This document shows positions 23,367 to 36,255 of a stretch of 64,000 nt of DNA, in pieces. Under the pieces are notes generated by a model. That model worked only from the letters and a program-made list of their open reading frames with translations, was not told where the DNA came from and made no database searches. Numbering within the stretch: position 1 is the stretch's first letter; every line of letters starts with the position of its first letter. Made by a program: the position numbers and the translations under genes. Source of the DNA: Xiphophorus maculatus (lineage: Eukaryota > Chordata > Actinopteri > Cyprinodontiformes > Poeciliidae); NCBI RefSeq assembly GCF_002775205.1, contig NC_036459.1:19204312-19268311 (forward strand), written 5' to 3'.

Positions 23367-26300
23367 GTTGTTTGGTGTAACAGGAAACTGCGCAGCCTGC
23401 AGCAAGCTGATTCCAGCCTTCGAGATGGTAATGAGGGCAAAAGAAAATGTCTATCACCTGGACTGCTTTGCATGCCAGCTCTGCAATCAAAGGTAAGTTG
23501 CTGCATGGAGTGTGTTGCTCCCACCGATCCTCACATGCTGATAGAGGCGAGGAAGAACTGGGGCACCAATGAATAAACCAGCAGAGCAGATCAAATTAAT
23601 TCATTCATTTTTTTTTTATTACCAGAGATTCTCTCTACAATAACATCATCTGATGACAAATTATTTCAATTACATTTGAACCGTTCATTCTTACAGTTCT
23701 TATTTGCTCGCAGTGTTTAGAAGGACAGGAAGAATGAAACATGTATTTTATTTCTAAATCAACATCTGTGATGTCATCAGTGAGGGCCGGATTGTGTTGA
23801 TGGATTTTCACATTTGGATGGATTTTTGGCTCTGAGCCAAACGTCAAAGAGTTGCTTCTGGGAGGTGTGTGTCTGTTTGGGATCATTTAAGACTGATATC
23901 TTTTGAAATATTATTGCCAGAAATGTACTGATATTAATGAATCTAAGGCGTTGAACCAGGATCATAGAGAGAAAAGGTTTGTTCAAGGGAAGGCCGTCAT
24001 TTAGAAACGAGACATTCACTGTTTAATATTCTTGATTTGATGTGGTTTATTTATTTGAAAGGGGATAAAGGAACAGTGTAATTTAATAAAAGCTGTGATA
24101 GTTCATGAGTTTAAAAAGCCAGAATTAGCCAAAAGGCAATTTTTTTTTACCTGTACTCCCTAGGTAACGATTTTATAAAAGTAATATGAGTGTGTCAGAC
24201 ACACTGTTGGTAAGGACCTAAGACTGGACTCAACAGAACCTGACACATCAAGAAGACAAGAAATCAATACTGCTAAGAAAACAGAAACCATAGAATATAA
24301 ACAATATGATATGACAGACCCAGTTTCTTTAGTGTTGACAGGTATTTGAATGAACATGTCAGTTTTTCACATGTGTAATTGAAACCTTATGTTGTTAATT
24401 ATCTGATTTCGTCAACTCTTCTTCCACCAGTCAAGCATTGCATAAGAATGTTAACATTTATTTATTAGCAGTTAATGCTATCATGCTTCCCTTTGCTGGC
24501 ACCCTGTGGAGGAAACATTTTCAGATAAACCAGCTTCAAAAAGAAGAGAAAATGAAAAGCTTCAACAATTATGTTTCATTTCTTGTGCAGAAGAGACCCA
24601 ATTTTCTCTTCCTTTTCCCCTCTTTGTTCATAACATTAGGATGGATGACTCATATTTGTTAAAAATATAATGTATAGTGGACTTATCTGTCACTTTATTA
24701 TATGTGCTACTTTTGTCTTTAAATTATCCAGAATCTGAGCATCCTCTACCTTAGCATTAAAAGTTGAACTCCTGCATTCTTAAATCCAAACACAGAGAGC
24801 ATATTGAGGCGATAGAGGACAGGGTGGAGGCGCCAGATATGAGGATCCGTCCTGTAAGCAGTTAGCCACAGATCAGCCCTGGGGACAGCTAATCGATGAA
24901 GCTGTCGCCCAGCCTCATCATCCAGCCCTTTTTCCCCCTGAAGAACCGGAGGCCACAGAAGAGCTGGAGGGTCAAGGTCAGTGTAGATGGTGGCACAGGA
25001 AACCCAGGTGGGTGACAGCAGAAGGGAAAGGTCAGGAAAAACTTCACATTGGACAACTTGGATCCTCACACTAATTCTGTTGAACAGAATCAAACCTATG
25101 CTGTTTGTCAGGAATTAGGAATGCTGGGGGTTTTAAAGAAGAAAAGGTAAACAATAGCAAGTAAAATAAGAAAGAATATATTTTAAACTGTGACATATGT
25201 ACAGATAGATTTTAAAGCTTGTCATTGTCATTCAGCTGTTAAACATTCCATGGTTGGAATGATGTTGTCCATACACTAGTCTTGTGGGGGAAAATATTGA
25301 TTGCCAAACAGTGTCAGGTAAAAATCACTGTCAGGTTTATTAATGTGATATGAGAGTCACAAGATCAGACATTGATGAGTAAAAGCTTTTGATAAAGAAG
25401 GCACCAAGATACAAATAATAAATGGATGGAAAACAAAAACCCTCTGCTTCTACCTATCAGATTGAAAAAGGTCTGTTCAACACTCCTTTGGTTCTCAGAT
25501 TGTTTTTACTTATGTGGAAACTAAGCATCCTTCTGTCTCTTGACCACTGGGTGAGAGAAGTTCTCTACTGGAAAACTTTGACTTTCACTCATCGGCTCTG
25601 CCGACAAAATTATGGAGACCTGGAAACATTTTCTGTCTTTAGTAGGCACTATCACTTTGCTCCCTAATACAGAGGAAAACTAGACTATCTGTGGGCCATT
25701 TTATCCTATGTATTCATTTATGATTTATATATTTTGATTATTATAAATTTTCCATCATTTTTAGTATTTGTTTATTTTTATTGAGTATTATTATTCCTTC
25801 ATTTATTTACTGTTGATTTTTCTTTTGTCATTTCCTGTCTCATCTAGAACATGTGTGGGTGTTTTGGTGTATGTAGTGTTGGTGTGTGTGTAGTTCCAGG
25901 GGCTGGATCTCTAATTGTTAGTCTTGTGCTTGGACCCGGATCATGGTGTGTTCCGGGTGGGCTGGGTTTATAGAGAAACCAGCTTCATTTTTTTTCTCTC
26001 TGCATCTCTTATTTGTGATCACTGTGTTTTTATTGTCCTAATGATTAATAATGAATGTCAAGCTGTTAAAATTCAATAAAGAAAATTGGAATAAAAATGG
26101 TTTAGACCCTAGAATGTTCAGCAGACATTTTATTTAAAGTTTTTAGCTCTAATGTTTATCAGATTTCATCCGATTTTTGTGAAATCCTGAATGATAAAAT
26201 CTGTGCACACAAAAACCAGTTTTTTTCCTCAGGAGAGCTTATAGAGAAAACGATTTCAGGGATGCATCAGGGGGATAAATGTATATCATCAAGGTTTTAA

Positions 26301-26935
26301 AGCCTTCATCATTTCCTGGAACGTCCTGCACATTGTAGGTTTGTGCATAGCAAAGATGTCTAACCTTAGACTGAAAGGTCTTTACTATTACAATTAATTA
26401 AATAAAAGTCATAATTTATGGACATCGCAATCATTTAAAACTGGCGCAATCATTAGAGATATTCAGAATAATAAAATAATGAGAGAAATAAATTCAACTC
26501 TTGTTCCCTCCGAAATAGAAGTGCTCATTTCTCTGCCTTGCTCGGCTGTGAGCCTGACTACAACCAAAAACTCCCTGCAAGCTGGAATTAGAACTAACAG
26601 TCTGACTGAGCTGCAGAGAGAAAGAAGTAAAAATGTCACATATGAAAGGTAGCATAATGCTACCAGTCATACACAGTGATTACAATCAAGGTCACAATAG
26701 TTGAGGCTGAGTTAGCACCAGACTCAGCTGGCTAATGTAGCAGTAAGTCAGGCCCACTGTGGAACGTTAATGACGGGACTCATGCTTTGGTGATCATCTA
26801 AGTGCCACCTGTCCTCTGCTTCTCTGCAGGTTTTGTGTGGGAGACAAATTTTTCCTGAAGAACAACATGATTCTCTGCCAGACTGATTATGAGGAGGGGC
26901 TGATGAAGGAGGGCTATGCTCCACAAGTCCGCTGA
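23367..26935 (+). CDS. lmo3: lmo3, last two coding exons (second LIM domain and C-terminus)
   Basis: The exons are 23367-23492 (126 nt, acceptor ttcag, donor gtaagt) and 26830-26935 (acceptor tgcag, stop TGA 26933-26935). Both junctions split an Arg codon after its second base. The translation begins LFGVTGNCAACSKLIPAF and carries one complete LIM zinc-binding pattern: C-x2-C, x18, H-x2-C, then C-x2-C, x18, C-x2-D. It ends EEGLMKEGYAPQVR, the ending I associate with LMO3 rather than LMO1. LMO proteins are nuclear adaptors of two LIM domains and little else. They bind LDB cofactors and bHLH factors and do not bind DNA themselves. The first LIM exon should end in phase 2 with the motif RRDYL; no such exon is visible in 1-23366, so the gene is 5'-truncated by the window. 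The intron between the two exons is 3.3 kb. The call is firm at family level, and LMO3 is the best paralogue. Confidence 0.95.
25422..26100 (+). pseudogene. L1-like LINE 3'-end remnant
   Basis: The plus-strand ORF 25422-25667 ends in WVREVLYWKTLTFTHRLCRQ and later LETFSVFSRHYHF. This resembles the extreme C-terminus of fish L1-type ORF2, where a lysine/tyrosine-rich segment precedes a W.PF..F-like ending. It is followed by an AT-rich 3' region ending in AAAATTCAATAAAGAAAATT (about 26070-26089), a tail style typical of these LINEs. It lies inside the last lmo3 intron. Confidence 0.5.
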
Positions 26936-27230
26936 TTGTCCAATCAGAAGAGGAGGAAGAGCAGAAGTGAAATGAAGAGACTGAAGGAGAGCATGCAATC
27001 ACACAACAAAATGCACTATTGCCTCCTGTCCAGGTTCTGTACCCAACATGTACATAAACTGGGACTTACTCTACTGTACAGAATGGCCACAAAGACAATG
27101 TGGCAAAAAAAAAAAAAAAAAAAAAAGGCTGGTGTAAATTCACATATTTGTATATTTCATTATTTCTCTCTGACGGATGCTGGCTCTCTTTACCTGACAA
27201 AGAATAAACTAACTTTGCCCTGAGAGTGAT
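26936..27230 (+). other. lmo3: probable lmo3 3' UTR with poly(A) signal
   Basis: This stretch follows the lmo3 stop codon. AATAAA lies at 27203-27208, about 270 nt after the stop. An uninterrupted run of 22 A (27105-27126) lies inside it and could prime oligo-dT internally. The true cleavage site cannot be fixed without transcripts, and longer 3' UTRs are common in this family. Confidence 0.5.
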
Positions 27231-27590
27231 CGCTAACCAAATTCTGTTCCTGGTTCAAAGTTCACTGGTTTCATTGTACTCAGTAACAGACAGCATCCCG
27301 CCTGACTGTAGGATCCAAACACTTAAACTTGACACAAGATTAGTTTATGTAAACCTGAATCACAGCTATTTATTTTTAAAAACTTCACGACTAAGCAGGT
27401 AAAAGGTCCCCTGCTCTCATTACACTCTTTGTGGTTCATACACTGCGATCTTTTAATAAGTTTAAAAACTGACCTTTTCATCCTGCTCCTGTCTCAGGCT
27501 GCTGTCTGTAATCCTGTCCTAAGAAAGTTCAACTCAAATTTTTACTAGCTGTCAAGTATTGTTTTGGTAATATTCTGAAAACATTGAATA

Positions 27591-29020
27591 CAGTACCTAT
27601 TGAAAACTTTTCACTCCTTTAAATGTGTTACCCTTTTACTATTCTTACAAATCAGTCATTATAAATAAAAAAAATAAATCCTCCGATGTCAAAGTCAAAA
27701 CGGATTTCTGCAAATAACATAACTAAAAACACCAGCAAATATACAGTGCAAGAGCATTTATACTCTCAAAAAAGTGAAACATGGCAGTTGTTCACATTAT
27801 GTTAATATTTAATTTCAAGTGCCTATAGGCACTGAGCTAATGTGGCTTGTTCCTAATTTATACTGCGTCTGGTTCAGTGAATACACACCCATCACAGGCA
27901 GTTACACTGCGTCCGGACAACCAAAATCAAAACAGATTCTGTTTTTGCCGGATGCCACAGTAAGTCAAGTCAGTCTTCAAAAATCACAACAGGAAGCTGA
28001 ACTAGTACAGCATCCGCATCTTCAAAATAATTCACAAACACAGACTATTCGCTGTCGTTATAATATCTTTGAAATAGCTATATTAATGAAAAATATCGGT
28101 ATAGATAAAAACGTTTTTAATGCCTTTGGGATTCTCCTTCAGGTAAATTGTTATTTCTGTCTCGTTTGAGTTTACAGTGGATGCAAACACTGTAAAAACA
28201 CTAAAAACATGCAATAAAAAATTTTTTAAATATCATGCAAAAAATTAAAAACACACACACACGTCATCACAACCATACTCTCAAAATCTCCACAACAGAC
28301 TCCTCCACTCACATTTACAAGTGAACAGGTTCATGACATTGTTTGTCATGCTTGAAAACGTAAGAAAGTTAAATCATCAAGAAAGGAATGTGACACCAGG
28401 TTACCATGACTATTCTGACTGTTGGTTCTTCACCAGTCAGAGCTTTCTGGAAGTTCCAATGACAAAGAAACTACTGAAGAAAAGTTAGATTAAGGCTGGA
28501 CTAGAGTTTGCCAAAAGACATGAGGGAGACTCCATGGCCAAATGGAAGAAAGTTCTTTAGTCACTAATCACTACAAACACACAATCCCCACTGTGACGCA
28601 CGGTGGTGGGAGAATCATGCTGTGGGGATGCTTCTTGGTAACAGACCTGGCTCATTGTAAAGGTAGAAGGTAAATGTTCTGAAGATAAAAGGGGGATATT
28701 GTAAAAAGGCTCAGTCAAAGCCCAGATGTGTCCCATAGAAAACTCGTAGCAGGTGTTTAAACAAGCTGACAGCTGGATCAGTTTATCTGGAAGAATGGAG
28801 GATAAGTGCAGCCTGAGAGCGATCCACACAGAGAGCCAGCTGATAAATACACACTGAAAGGGTGAATATTAATGCAATCACTTCTTCTGTTGTATCATTT
28901 TATGTAGCTGTCAGAAATCACTTTTCACTTTGACATTAAAGCCTTTTTGTATTTTTGGTCAATTTGTAAAAGCAGTAAAAGGGTAAAACATCTAAAACGT
29001 AGCATTAAAGGAAGAAGGGT
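27591..29020 (+). mobile_element. degenerate Tc1-like element
   Basis: It starts with CAGTACCTATTGAAAAC after a TA (27589-27590). The left-end segment GTGTTACCCTTTTACTATTC (from about 27624) is the inverse of the right-end segment near 28965-28995 (TGTAAAAGCAGTAAAAGGGT). Inside, 28590-28660 encodes [15 protein letters not shown] on the plus strand, the HGGG-x4-WGCF signature of Tc1 transposases. Frameshifts and stops break the ORF. The outermost right terminus appears lost, so the end is approximate. Confidence 0.75.
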
Positions 29021-29922
29021 TGAGTTTGTTATAATTCATTTCAATAGTTTCTGTGATTTTCCACCTTCTCCCTTTTCATCAACGACAGATTTAGTAACTG
29101 ATTGGTAAAGAAACTTAAGCATTTAACGTTTTAACAGTCAAATATGTTTACAGAAGAAGACAAAGCAAAGCATTGTGTTCATTAAATCTATACAATTATC
29201 ACTGTGTCTATGTGTTCATGGCCTCTGGGTGTAGGTGTTAATAACCAGATGTTTACAAGTTGGTCAAAAACTTTACTAATGGGTCAAGTGTTTTGAAGCC
29301 AACAGTTGTCAGCAACAGATAAGAAAAATGAGAAGGAATAGAGTGGAGTTATTGAGTACCAGAGGAAAAACCTTTAGAAAATCACTGGTCTGTGTTTTTA
29401 GAACAGCCTGGATTTGGAAATGGACTCCATAGAGATGATTTTTGTGTTTATCAAAACCTTTTCTCTCACACTAAATTAAGCTGACATAAACCTTATGGAG
29501 ACCTTTGAACACATTGTACAATGAAAGACTCACCTTTGAAGGGCTGACTGCTTTTTATATGTCATTTATTTTAAAAAGCCTTCTGTGCATCTGTTGCTCA
29601 AAAAGGTGTTGTTGTTCATTGTCAAAATATTTAGACCTCTTCCCTTTCAGATGCGTGTGACATGTTCACCACAAGATTCATGTCAATTAACTTAGCTTCT
29701 CTCTGCAGAGGAACATTCACCTTAACAACCAACACTTGTCAAATAGTCAAAGCAGTGGAGGCCATTCCAGCTTCCAGAACATCAAACTTCATTTCAACAT
29801 GTTAGCATGTCAGTCTGTGGTTGTACATTAAAAATATAACTCATTTTTGCTTTTCCTTTTTCTTTTTTTTTTTTTTTACAGTTCTTTTAAGGGAGATCCA
29901 ACAGTAGCAGCCAATTAACAGT

Positions 29923-29962
29923 AGCCAATCAGCAGCAGTTGACTAGCTGCTGCTGATTGGCT
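29923..29962. repeat. perfect hairpin, 16-bp arms
   Basis: AGCCAATCAGCAGCAG (29923-29938), loop TTGACTAG and its exact reverse complement (29947-29962). The arms contain AGCCAAT/ATTGGCT, a CCAAT-box word in both orientations. Confidence 0.85.
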
Positions 29963-30409
29963 GTTTTGCTGCAGCTCCTAACATCAGCAGCTCTGTCCTC
30001 TGGCTCATCTCTGAGCTCTGGGACAGACACAGTTTTTTAGAAATAAGTAGACCTGCTGTTTAGTGGGTTCTAGCACCAGTTAAGTTCTAGGAACATAATT
30101 ACCTGCACCTGATGAAGTTTGACAGAGCTTACCCTAAAACTCCAGAGTGTCTGATCACACTAGAACTGCTCCCATTATAACCTCTGCTGCCTGTAAATCC
30201 AGTCATTTGCATTCCCATGGCTGATTTGTTGTGTGTGACATTACACCCAAACTGGACTGGTCCTTACTGCTACTTAACTCAGTTCTAACCTGCTGACTGT
30301 AACTTGATCTTTGTTTCAAACAGTACATGAGGAACAAATCGCTACTGCTCTAGTCTGATTGGTGTTTTACTGTCAACTTGTTGAAAGTAATTCTTAAATT
30401 GTATTAAGA

Positions 30410-30560
30410 GCAAAATACCCAAGCTAATTAAGCTAATTGAATTTCTTTGTGTTCCACACAAAGAGGAGAGGGAAAGTGTTTGATCTATTTAATGCTATTG
30501 AAAGCTTTTTGTTATTTCTTAATTGGAGATCTAATTAAAGAAACTAACTGAGCCATAGGA
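30410..30560. promoter_or_regulatory. candidate conserved non-coding element
   Basis: Repeat-free block rich in AATTA cores (AGCTAATTAAGCTAATTGAA, CTTAATTGGAG, CTAATTAAAG) about 3.2 kb downstream of the putative lmo3 poly(A) signal. It looks like homeodomain-bound enhancer DNA. No conservation test was possible. Confidence 0.2.
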
Positions 30561-33500
30561 TGAGTTCTCTTTTGTCCAAGCTGTGTGTTATTGCTTGATA
30601 GAAGATTTGTCAGTTTAATCCTCTCAGTTTCGCACAACTGGAATTTTTTTCCACTTGACTGACCGATATTAATGTCTACTGAACATAATGGTTTTCTCTG
30701 CAATCAGGTTCATAATTTATGTGTTGACCAAGAATTGCCATTGAAAGGTTTTTATAAATAAAAATACTTACAAAGCTATACTACAAAGTATTTGTAGTGG
30801 TCAATATGATACAGAATTTAAATTTAGCACATCTAAAAACAAGATAACTGACAATCTTGCAAATTAAAGGGTGGAGAAAACTTAGAGAATGTGAAGTAGA
30901 AAAATTTATAAATTTGTTTTGTAGAGGAAAAAAAAGATTTGGAAAAGGAAAATGTTCAGACATCCAAACAAGAAAATATGATATTATAGTGTTGGTCATG
31001 GTAAAGAAAAACTCTTTGATAATGTTAAATTAGCCTTGCCTGCTGGAGCCCACTAAAAGGCTGACAGTTTACAGAAGCACTTAGAAAAGCCATTAGCAGC
31101 AAGTTACACATCATTAGCAGTATCATTCATGTTCCAGTTGACCCTGAAGTCTGTGTTGGCTCCACAGACTCCCTGCTCCCCTTCCAGGGGAAAAACACAA
31201 ACCAATGCTGAGATTCATCTTGGTGCTTTCAAAGAGATGGGAGTAATGTTCCTGAATACTACAGCTGTCTGAACGGCTGAATAAAAACCAGCAATGTTCC
31301 AGTAATAACGAGTAAATCATCCATGCACAAGACTGTAGAGGAGTTCTGATTAACCAGTTCAATGATACTCTGATCAAACTAACTGTGGCTGAAGTTCAGC
31401 TAACTGTCCAATAACCTGCTGTTCAGCTGGAGAAAACCAAACGCTTCAGAAATCGAGATGCTCAGAACTGACCTGATCGAACAATTATAAATAGACATAA
31501 ATTATTTCTTTTTGTAATCATTTATTTCTATCATTTCTTTTTCTCTGGACATGTTAACTGAAAACACAGGATGTGCTGTTTTAATAGCCATGCATACTTT
31601 TATTCGTGGATCTGTGTTTTATTAGAGGTTTTGATCCAAATTATTAGTTTAATGAATAATTGCCCAAATCAATTATTTATATTCATAGCCATTATTCATT
31701 ATCTGTAATCTGTAATCATCAAAATTAAAGGCTTGAAATATTTCACTCTATTGTAAACAAGTTTCACTTTCTGAAATGAGAGACAAAAAAATATAGAACT
31801 TTTTCAATATATTCTAATTTATTGAGGTTTTTGTTTCTTGTGGGGTTCACTACCTGAGTGAAGATGGATCACCAATCAAATCTAATAAAATATGTTAGAT
31901 TTGAAACCTTATGAATGTGATGTTTGGAGCTGCATCCGGACAGAGGAGAAGTTGTCCAACTTCTGACTCAGCGTGGGTTTGTATATAGGAGTCTTTTGTT
32001 TTTAAAGATTGCTTGGCGGCAATCATCTCTGCTTATCAAGCTTTCTTCACAGTTAGTCTCACAGGACTGTGGAAGAATTTGGGAACACTCTTTCTAAACC
32101 ATTCCAAGTTCATTAAGACTGGCAGGCATTCTAACGTTGATGCCTGGTATGTCATGTTGACAACACACCACTCAGCCCCTAACACCACAATGAACTGATT
32201 CCATTCAGAGGAAACATTCAACGAGTTACTGATCAATATGTTTCATGTTTTTTCCCAGCATGGAAAAGATGCATGAAATTAATAATGAGGCAAGTCTGAA
32301 TTCCACAGTCAGGGAAAGTTTTTTGGTTTATTAGACTTCTCTTTGATGCAGCAGAGTAACATTTAACAGATGCCCATCGTGGCCATTAGGTCTCAGTTTT
32401 CAAAGTCAAGCATGCAGAGAAAATTGCTGCATTGAACCTTTCATAAATGTTTGCACATGGGCACCCGGTCTCTCTCAGCCTCAGTTTGCCACATAGAATG
32501 AAAGGAGATATGAACATTCACCGTCGGTATGGCAACGACAGGTTCTGTTGTTATTTTCTGGCATTAAGTCGAGGTGACTTCAGAAAGAAATGTTTGAGGA
32601 TGTTTTTGTTCTTGTTTCATTCCTGAAGTATACATACAATAAGATTAGTACGCCCATCAAATGATGATCCCATGGCTGTGTATGAGTACGAGTAATTAAT
32701 AAACAACAATTGAGTTAGACTGAGGCACATTCTATTCTATTCTATTCTATCCTATTCTACAGGGGTTGTTGTAACACTGTTGTATTTGTAAAAGCAATAA
32801 AAATGGTAAAACATCTAATCACTGCATCTTTCAGTTTGGAACACAGATGACTGAATTGTTCTGACCCTCGTCATGCTGAGCAGCTGCATGAGGAAGAGGA
32901 AGCAGGTGTGAGGCTGAGTTCAGGAGGGAAGCAGCATGGAGCATTCATACTGGGTTATGAATGTTGCTCAGTTCACTCAGAAGTGACTTCTGGCTTCTGT
33001 TCTGGATAAATTTTGCTCTCTGCCTCAGTAGCTGTAACAGCTCATAATATTTCTGTCATTGTTGACATGCACCAGGCTCTCCGTGGCTCCATTCAGGTCG
33101 TCTATCCAGCATCCATTTTAAATCCAGCTAACGTCTGATCAGATCTGATCCAGGCTCAGCGCGGCTCTTTCCATATTTCTTTTTATGAAGGATCATTAAA
33201 TCCATGACCTTTAAATATTAATATTTAATGCTCATGACTCTTGGTATTTCTTTGGTGAGTGAAATCCGATTTTTTTATGACATCCTAAACATTACTTGCA
33301 TACTGATGAGCTCATTTTTCATTTTCCAAAAAATAATAATGGCATTCATTCCTCAATTGTGTTCTCATCTACCAGTTATCAGGTGACAACTAATCAAATA
33401 ATAATCTAGCCCAATTGCTACTTAAAAGAAAACAATGAATGAAGTTGGTAAGAGAGAGTCAATGTCGTCAGTGAAACACGTCTTCTTCCAGCAGGTCAGC

Positions 33501-35974
33501 GAAGCAGGAACAGATGATGGCCCGTCAGCACTGACATCCTGAACCACAACATGAAGCAGACTGAGGACTAATAACCGTGAACTAAATAAAAACAGGAATG
33601 TTTAGCTTCATTTAAAGACAAAAAACAAAAAAAATGGTCATTTTATCTAGTGACTGTGAACCTCTTCTGTATGCAGAGAGCAGAACAAGACAGTTTGTGT
33701 GAATTGATATTCCAACCTTCAAGGTGCTGATTCTAGATAAGTACATTCCCCTTACCTATGGAGATCCTACTGTTTTATTTATTAAATAGTTCTGGAGTGA
33801 AACTGCTTTTGGGTTAACATCGATGCTCACTTTTAAAAAAAAAAATGTAACTACATCTCTGTATTCAACCAAATTGTAACTATCCTCAAAATATCAAACA
33901 AGACAAGACAAAAAGAGTTTTTTCCAGTGACAGCTGTCTGCTGTAGAAACAGTGGAGGAAGAATGAAACCAGAAGCAAACTTTCTTCTGCTACTGAATTA
34001 TATATTCCCTAAAGCCCTACAGGGTGATCATAAGACATCTCCTGCTATTGAAGTTTTCCAAGGTTCCATTTCAAAGATGAGGAGCTTCTCTTCACATTTC
34101 TCTTGGTGGCATTAGTTTTCATGTGGCCCCATTCTTCCAAACGACAACAAAAGTAAACTTTGTTTCTGACTCGTGTGTGCCATGTTCCCTGTGGTGTAGA
34201 TGTAGCTGAGAGAACCCCTGTTCTAATTCTGTCATTGTCAAACTTCTTCAGTAATCTTTGTAAAGTGACAAAAAGCGAATAAAAAGGTCCCAATTCCTCT
34301 GCTCTCAATGTTTCAAGGAAACTGTAAGGCATAATGCTAAATACACCAACTTTCAGTCAGGCAGTCTCCTCAGCCACCACACCCAGGTCCAGCAGGCAAC
34401 ACTCCAGACAGCAGAGTCTACTGTTTCAGGCTCCTGCTCTGCTGCCTTTAGCCAGTTTCAGTCATTGTCTCTAACAGTTCTGAATCTCTTTATTGATCAG
34501 ATTAAACTTTCTGGTTTCCCTGGTGATCCTTTCCCCCCTTGCCTTTTCAGAGAGGCTTTCACCAGGCTACCGTAGGACCTTGTGGACCCTGAGGCTTTGT
34601 AGCATGCTGTGGTGCAACCCTTGATTAAAACCATAGCTTTTTTTTGTCTTTTTTTTTGTTTGTTTTTTCAGAGTAATAACTCCTGTTCCTTTCAAAAATA
34701 CAGAAGAAGTTTATTTTTGCACAATGAAAATATTTTTTTTCTGACAGAAATTGTGTTTGTCATTTCATTTTAGCTTTAAAATGTGTCACAGCACACAATC
34801 ATCTCATTTGCAGTTTTATAATGTATGTTATTATAATATGTTATATCCTGCTATCCAGTGAAAAAAGCAACATGCTGCAGGTCTTCTGTTTTGTCATAAA
34901 CATCATCTATGTGTTCCAGGTTCACTAGGAGGAGCGGCGTTAACAAGCCCTGCTCCACTGGTTGTGTTTGAGAATGAAGTCAGTGATTAATAAGCTTTTT
35001 CCCACAAAATAAATAAATAGTCCTATTTCATCTGTTATCTTTATATTTTTCAAAGCGTGCAGCTTAAATTATATTCAGATTTGACTTACTCTGTTTTTAG
35101 ATAGCTTAGAATGAATTTTTGTGGCCTGGAATGAAAATGTTCCTGAAACCAGGCAGAGCAGACTGGAGTGACAGCTTTGAAGCCAGGACCAGAACACATG
35201 TTCTCTGTTTTTGGAGACAACTAATGCAGCATGTCACTCGGGTTGAGAATAGTTGGATAACAGGCACATGCTTTTTAAATGTTGTCTTTCCACCACATGG
35301 TTTCAACACAGATTCATTTCAGCTGCTTTGCTCAGAGCTTGTGGAGCAAAGCATCTGGATGAATGTGACTGGCAGCCAATCAGAAAGATGAACGTGACAT
35401 TTCAATACATTAGTTTCATATATATTTTTCAGTACTGAATGAAAAACAGATTACATTTTATAATAAAAAATAGTTATAAATTATGAAAATAGTTATTAGA
35501 TTTATTTATTTATTTATTTTTCTCAGCTTCCCTTTGGCATTCCAAGGACCCCGTGCCGCACCCCGGAGGGCTCCCGGTGTTTGAGAAACACTGAGTTCAT
35601 TTGTAAACTTCAAATAATCAACACTCATTTCTGATTTCTTAGCATGTTGTGGATTTTTAACAAAGATTAAATTTTTCCTAAACATAATAAATCCATAATC
35701 CTTATGAATCAGGAATTTACCACTTTTACTGTTGCACATATGTGGAAAACTATATAAAGTCTATTTCTGTTTTTCGTGTCATGTACATCCCACCTGTTGA
35801 CCAATAACTGCTGACATGGACTCCAAGTGACTGACAGAAAGTCATTTTTAGTCACAATTTGAGGAGACTGCCTTCATTTTGGATCAAATGACATTAATAA
35901 CCTTCTGTATTCCAGAGGCCGTATAATGAACAATGCATTCATCTACATGAAGGTGACTGGCTGCTAAGAGGAGT

Positions 35975-36255
35975 GAAACCCACTGCCGGTCACTGGAAAT
36001 GGCAAAGTAAAGTTACCGTGAAGGCTGCTGTATGCAGCCTTTCGTCATCGTTGTGTCCCATCCCTGGAAACAGGAAAAGCTTCATAGATCATTTTTCAGG
36101 CTCCTTCAAATCACAAGGTCTCTCATTTCTTTGCCCATCTTGCCATTTTACAGCTCACTGGCTGAGGGAGGATCTCTCTTAGCCTTCTGTGACAAACAGT
36201 GCCAGACCCACCCAGGATGTTTCCTCACACTGATGTCAGGAGGTGATGATTAAAA
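35975..36255. promoter_or_regulatory. candidate conserved non-coding element
   Basis: This block has higher GC than its flanks and no recognised repeat. It is dense in non-repetitive words and is open in two forward frames without coding signatures. It lies between lmo3 and dera. It could be an enhancer or an unrecognised repeat. Confidence 0.15.

Noticed and set aside
27819..28169. 116-residue plus-strand ORF preceded by an acceptor-like tttcaag and ending before caggtaaat
   Set aside because: It lies within the boundaries of a degenerate Tc1 element and shows no domain; the splice signals are probably coincidental.
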